Positions 22,568 to 25,180 of a stretch of 25,180 nt of DNA are shown piece by piece. Numbering within the stretch: position 1 is the first letter of the stretch; every line of letters begins with the position of its first letter. The notes beneath the pieces are model-generated. The model worked only from the letters and a program-made list of their open reading frames with translations. It was not told the origin of the DNA and searched no databases. The DNA is from DATJSJ01 sp035504175. GTDB lineage: Bacteria > Pseudomonadota > Alphaproteobacteria > Acetobacterales > Acetobacteraceae. The position numbers and the translations under genes were made by a program. The stretch spans positions 1-25,180 of the forward strand of contig DATJSJ010000268.1 in the NCBI GenBank assembly GCA_035504175.1, in the 5' to 3' direction.

Positions 22568-22609
22568 CGATATCGTCGTAAATACCGTCTCGATATCTTA
22601 ACGATACCG
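22568..22609 (-). promoter_or_regulatory. Four phased octamers upstream of the repeat-protein gene
   Basis: Read on +, CGATATCG (22568), AAATACCG (22580), CGATATCT (22591) and CGATACCG (22602) start 12, 11 and 11 bases apart, about one helical turn each, in the only clearly AT-rich stretch nearby. A fifth CGATACCG lies at 22510-22517 within the first codons. The array sits where a promoter and operator for the repeat protein would be, and could bind a regulator cooperatively on one DNA face. No standard -35/-10 pair is clear. Inference from pattern only. Confidence 0.5.
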
Positions 22610-22641
22610 TGACCGGCGAGGAGGGAGGCGCCGGCGCCGCC

Positions 22642-23931
22642 CTACCCCTCGAACGGGTCCCGCACCAGGATCGTGTCGTCCCGTTCCGGGCTGGTGGAGA
22701 GCAACGTGACCGGTGCCTCCACCAGTTCCTCGATGCGCCGCACGTATTTCACCGCCTGCGCCGGCAGATCCGCCCAGGACCGCGCGCCACGCGTCGAATC
22801 GCGCCAGCCTTCCATCACCTCGTACACCGGCACCGCCGCGGACTGCGCCCCGGGTGCCGCGGGCAGGCGCGGCACGCGCTCGCCTTCGATCTCGTAGCCG
22901 ATGGCGATACGGAGCTCCGGCAGCCCGTCGAGCACATCCAGCTTGGTCAGCGCCAGGCCCTGGATGCCGCCCACCTTGACCGCCTGGCGAACCAGCGCTG
23001 CATCGAACCAGCCGCAGCGCCGCCGCCGCCCTGTCACCGTGCCGAATTCACGCCCGCGATCGCCAAGCAACTGCCCGGTCGCGTCGTGCAGCTCGGTCGG
23101 GAACGGGCCGGCGCCGACGCGCGTGCAGTACGCCTTGGCAATGCCGAGCACGAACCCGACCGCGCTCGGTCCCACACCGGCGCCGGAGGCCGCGGTCGCC
23201 GCGACCGTATTGCTGCTGGTGACGAACGGGTAGGTGCCGTGATCGACATCCAGCATCACCGCCTGTGCGCCCTCGAACAGGATGCGCGTGCCGGCGCGTC
23301 GCGCGGCGTCGAGCCGCTCCCAGACCGGCTCCGCGTAGGGCAGCAGCCGCGGCGCCAGTTCCACCAGGCGTGCGAGCAGCGCCTGCTTCTCGAACGTCTC
23401 CGCCCCGAGCCCGCGCAGCAGCGTGTTGTGATGCAGCAGCACCTCGTCGAGCTTCGCCGACAAGGTCGTCGGTTCCGTCAGGTCGGCGACGCGGATCGCC
23501 CGTCGCGCCACTTTGTCTTCGTAGGCGGGGCCGATGCCGCGGCCGGTGGTGCCGATGCGCCGTTCGCCACGCGCCGCCTCGCGCGCGCGGTCGAGTGCTG
23601 CGTGCAGCGGCAGGATCAGCGTCGCATTGTCGGCGACCCGTAACTGCTCAGGCTGCACGGCCAGGCCCTGCGCACGCACGCGGTCGATCTCCGCCAGCAG
23701 CGCTTCCGGATCGACGACGACGCCGTTGCCGATGACGCCGAGCTTGCCGCGCACCAGGCCGCTCGGCAGCAGCGACAGCTTGTAGGTCTGGCTGCCCACG
23801 ACGAGGGTGTGGCCGGCATTGTGGCCACCCTGGAAGCGGACGACGATCTCCGCCCGGCTGGCCAGCCAGTCGACGACCTTGCCCTTGCCTTCGTCGCCCC
23901 ACTGGGCGCCGATCACGGCGACATTCGCCAT
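22642..23931 (-). CDS. purA: Adenylosuccinate synthetase
   Basis: A 429-residue cytoplasmic enzyme joining IMP and aspartate with GTP to form adenylosuccinate, the first committed step to AMP. The opening is standard: GAQWGDEGKGK (residues 8-18, with Asp13) and GGHNAGHTLVV with His41. Other family blocks are SLLPSGLVR, GIGPAYEDKVARR, ILFEGAQAVMLDVDHGTYPFVTSSNT, RVGAGPFPTEL, GTVTGRRRRCGWFDA and LTKLDVLDG. Length is normal. GGAG seven bases before the ATG lies within the end of hisZ, four bases upstream, so the two are cotranscribed. A 12-bp palindrome GGCGCCGGCGCC (22627-22638) just past the stop may help end transcription. A longer upstream frame only overlaps hisZ. Confidence 0.97.
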   Translation of the reverse strand: MANVAVIGAQWGDEGKGKVVDWLASRAEIVVRFQGGHNAGHTLVVGSQTYKLSLLPSGLVRGKLGVIGNGVVVDPEALLAEIDRVRAQGLAVQPEQLRVADNATLILPLHAALDRAREAARGERRIGTTGRGIGPAYEDKVARRAIRVADLTEPTTLSAKLDEVLLHHNTLLRGLGAETFEKQALLARLVELAPRLLPYAEPVWERLDAARRAGTRILFEGAQAVMLDVDHGTYPFVTSSNTVAATAASGAGVGPSAVGFVLGIAKAYCTRVGAGPFPTELHDATGQLLGDRGREFGTVTGRRRRCGWFDAALVRQAVKVGGIQGLALTKLDVLDGLPELRIAIGYEIEGERVPRLPAAPGAQSAAVPVYEVMEGWRDSTRGARSWADLPAQAVKYVRRIEELVEAPVTLLSTSPERDDTILVRDPFEG

Positions 23932-23935
23932 GGCA

Positions 23936-25087
23936 CTACTCCGGCCGTGTTGCCTCGTTCTCCAGCGGCACCAACTCGTCGTTGCGCAGCACATGCGTGC
24001 AATCGAGCCGCACCGCTTCCGCCAGCGGATCGCCGGCGGCGCCCAGCGCCGGCACCGTGGCATATCCCGCCTCCCGGAGGGAGGCTGCGCGCGCCGGATC
24101 GGTTCCTGCGGGCAGAAACACGCGCCGCCGCGGTGCGCGCTTGGGCGCCGCGCGCAGCAGCGCATCCGGGAACAAGGTGAGTCCGGTCGCAGGCTCTGCT
24201 TCGCCGCAGATGTAGCGGCCGCCCCGGCCCAATTCCTCGTGCCGGCCGGGCGCGTAGACGGTGACGGAGATGCCAGTGTGATACTGGAAGCCACGGAACT
24301 CGATCGGATCGATGGTCAGTTTCAGCGTCGGCGCCGCAGCGCGGATCGCTGCGACCGCCGCATCCAGCCGCTCGCACAGCGCTGCCGCCGCCGGCGGCAG
24401 GGGCGCGCGCCGCAGCGCCGCGAGTGCGGGGTCTGCCGGCCCGGCGGCGAGCAGCAGCTCGGTGAGCGTCGCCGCCAGCCGTCCGCCGTGCGACGCGACC
24501 GAGGCCGCGTCCTTGCGATCGAGTGCGTGGATCAGCGCCGCGCGCTGCTCGCCTCCGATGTCGGCGGCGTCGAGCAAGATCGGCGCCAGCGGCGGCAGCG
24601 TCAGGTCGAAGCTCACGCGCGTCAGTCCGAGCGTTGCCAAGGCCGCCGCTCCGGCCAGCACGATTTCCGCGTCCGCTTCGGCCGAGTCGGCGCCGATCAG
24701 CTCGATTCCCGCCTGCGCCACCTGCCGGTCGGGTGCCAGTTGCGTGCCACGGACGCGCAGGCACTGCCCGGCGTAGGAGAGGCGCAACGGACGCGGCGCG
24801 TGCGCCAGCCGCGTCGTCGCGATGCGTGCCACCTGCGGCGTCATGTCGGCGCGCACGCCCATCATGCGGTGCGTGTCGGGGTCCATCAGCCGGTAGGTCT
24901 GCTCGGCGACGGCGGCACCCGAACCGGCGAACAGCGAGTCCTCGAATTCCAGCATGGGCGGCTTGACCCGCTGGTAGCCTTGCGCGGCGAAGGCGTCCAT
25001 CAGCGCTTCCACTGACGCTGCCTCGGTTTCCGCCTCCGGCGGCAGCAGGTCGCGCAACCCCGCCGGCAGCAACGCCGGGCTACTCAC
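23936..25087 (-). CDS. hisZ: ATP phosphoribosyltransferase regulatory subunit
   Basis: A 383-residue HisRS-like protein without tRNA-charging function that forms a complex with short-form HisG in the first step of histidine synthesis. Typical parts are LLPAGLRDLLPPEAETEAAS, GYQRVKPPMLEFEDSL, RLMDPDTHRMMGVRADMTPQ (the class II-like motif 2 region), RLSYAGQCLRV, AQAGIELIGADSAEADAEIV, FQYHTGISVTVY and LGRGGRYI. The C-terminal half lacks an anticodon-binding domain of normal HisRS form. I took the GTG at 25087 as start because family sequence begins right there; the frame stays open to the window edge, so a longer product is not excluded. No clear ribosome-binding site is seen. The upstream end carries a hairpin and a duplicated hisZ fragment. 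Confidence 0.9.
   Translation of the reverse strand: MSSPALLPAGLRDLLPPEAETEAASVEALMDAFAAQGYQRVKPPMLEFEDSLFAGSGAAVAEQTYRLMDPDTHRMMGVRADMTPQVARIATTRLAHAPRPLRLSYAGQCLRVRGTQLAPDRQVAQAGIELIGADSAEADAEIVLAGAAALATLGLTRVSFDLTLPPLAPILLDAADIGGEQRAALIHALDRKDAASVASHGGRLAATLTELLLAAGPADPALAALRRAPLPPAAAALCERLDAAVAAIRAAAPTLKLTIDPIEFRGFQYHTGISVTVYAPGRHEELGRGGRYICGEAEPATGLTLFPDALLRAAPKRAPRRRVFLPAGTDPARAASLREAGYATVPALGAAGDPLAEAVRLDCTHVLRNDELVPLENEATRPE
24641..24682 (-). repeat. Direct repeat copy A, inside hisZ
   Basis: A 42-base segment encoding AEADAEIVLAGAAA in hisZ. It recurs at 25139-25180 with two mismatches, the last 32 bases being identical. Confidence 0.85.
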
Positions 25088-25097
25088 GCGTACACGC

Positions 25098-25122
25098 GAA
25101 GCGGCCACATCGTGGCCGCTTC
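25098..25122 (-). promoter_or_regulatory. Perfect 11-bp hairpin just upstream of hisZ
   Basis: GAAGCGGCCAC/GTGGCCGCTTC (25098-25108 and 25112-25122) pairs perfectly around a three-base ATC loop and lies 10 bases before the chosen hisZ GTG. It could be a leader-RNA structure, an operator or a terminator of an upstream gene; there is no T tract on the minus strand. Confidence 0.5.
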
Positions 25123-25138
25123 CCGAATGCCGGTCCAG

Positions 25139-25180
25139 GGCCGCTGCCCCGGCCAGCACGATTTCCGCGTCCGCTTCGGC
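25139..25180 (-). repeat. Direct repeat copy B, at the window edge
   Basis: Matches 24641-24682 in 40 of 42 bases, in the same orientation and in the same reading frame as hisZ. It runs up to the last base of the window, so its true right end is unseen. It may be a real partial duplication or a sign that the assembled sequence stops in a repeat. Confidence 0.8.

Overview
This 25 kb window is high-GC, densely coded bacterial chromosome with strong third-position G/C use. The adenylosuccinate synthetase and ATP-phosphoribosyltransferase regulatory genes sit side by side, there is a LigD/Ku end-joining pair, and a double-hairpin intergenic repeat resembles those common in acetic-acid-bacteria relatives. 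Together these suggest an alphaproteobacterium, probably Acetobacteraceae/Rhodospirillales. That placement is inference; there is no rRNA to test it. I see no tRNA, rRNA, CRISPR array, transposase or phage gene.

Layout. (1) 3-356: end of a dienelactone-hydrolase-like gene on +. (2) 3560-375, all on -: a tight run of a MoeB/ThiF E1-like enzyme, a DsrE-like sulfur-relay protein, a secreted His-rich SH3 protein, and three very small genes that together make one nitrile-hydratase-family enzyme. Its beta chain is split in two, in the order known for thiocyanate hydrolase (ScnB-ScnA-ScnC). The last four genes overlap at every junction. (3) 3888-4418 on +: a DUF2939-like membrane-anchored protein. 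(4) 7759-4477 on -: a WsaF-like glycosyltransferase, a ring-opening amidohydrolase of the cyanuric acid hydrolase/barbiturase family, and an SppA-type S49 peptidase. (5) 7840-10125: a LysR regulator divergent from a DoxX membrane protein and a LigB-type extradiol dioxygenase. (6) 10224-11330: a branched-chain amino-acid-type periplasmic binding protein, convergent with a RutF/HpaC-like flavin reductase. (7) 13203-12031 on -: a lipoprotein lytic transglycosylase with a C-terminal SPOR domain. (8) 13621-15242 on +: a two-gene polysaccharide-type ABC exporter. (9) 15310-18905 on +: ligD and ku, overlapping by one base. (10) 22524-18958 on -: a 1188-residue protein with five about 190-residue repeats, no signal peptide and a C-terminal domain of the sort seen in type I-secreted proteins. 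(11) 25087-22642 on -: hisZ and purA, four bases apart.

The most unusual parts are the compact split nitrile-hydratase/thiocyanate-hydrolase-like operon with its His-rich SH3 protein and sulfur-transfer neighbours, and the repeat protein with four helically phased octamers in front of it. A 42-bp near-perfect direct repeat links the inside of hisZ with the extreme right end of the window. It could be a real duplication or a sign that the assembly ends on a repeat.
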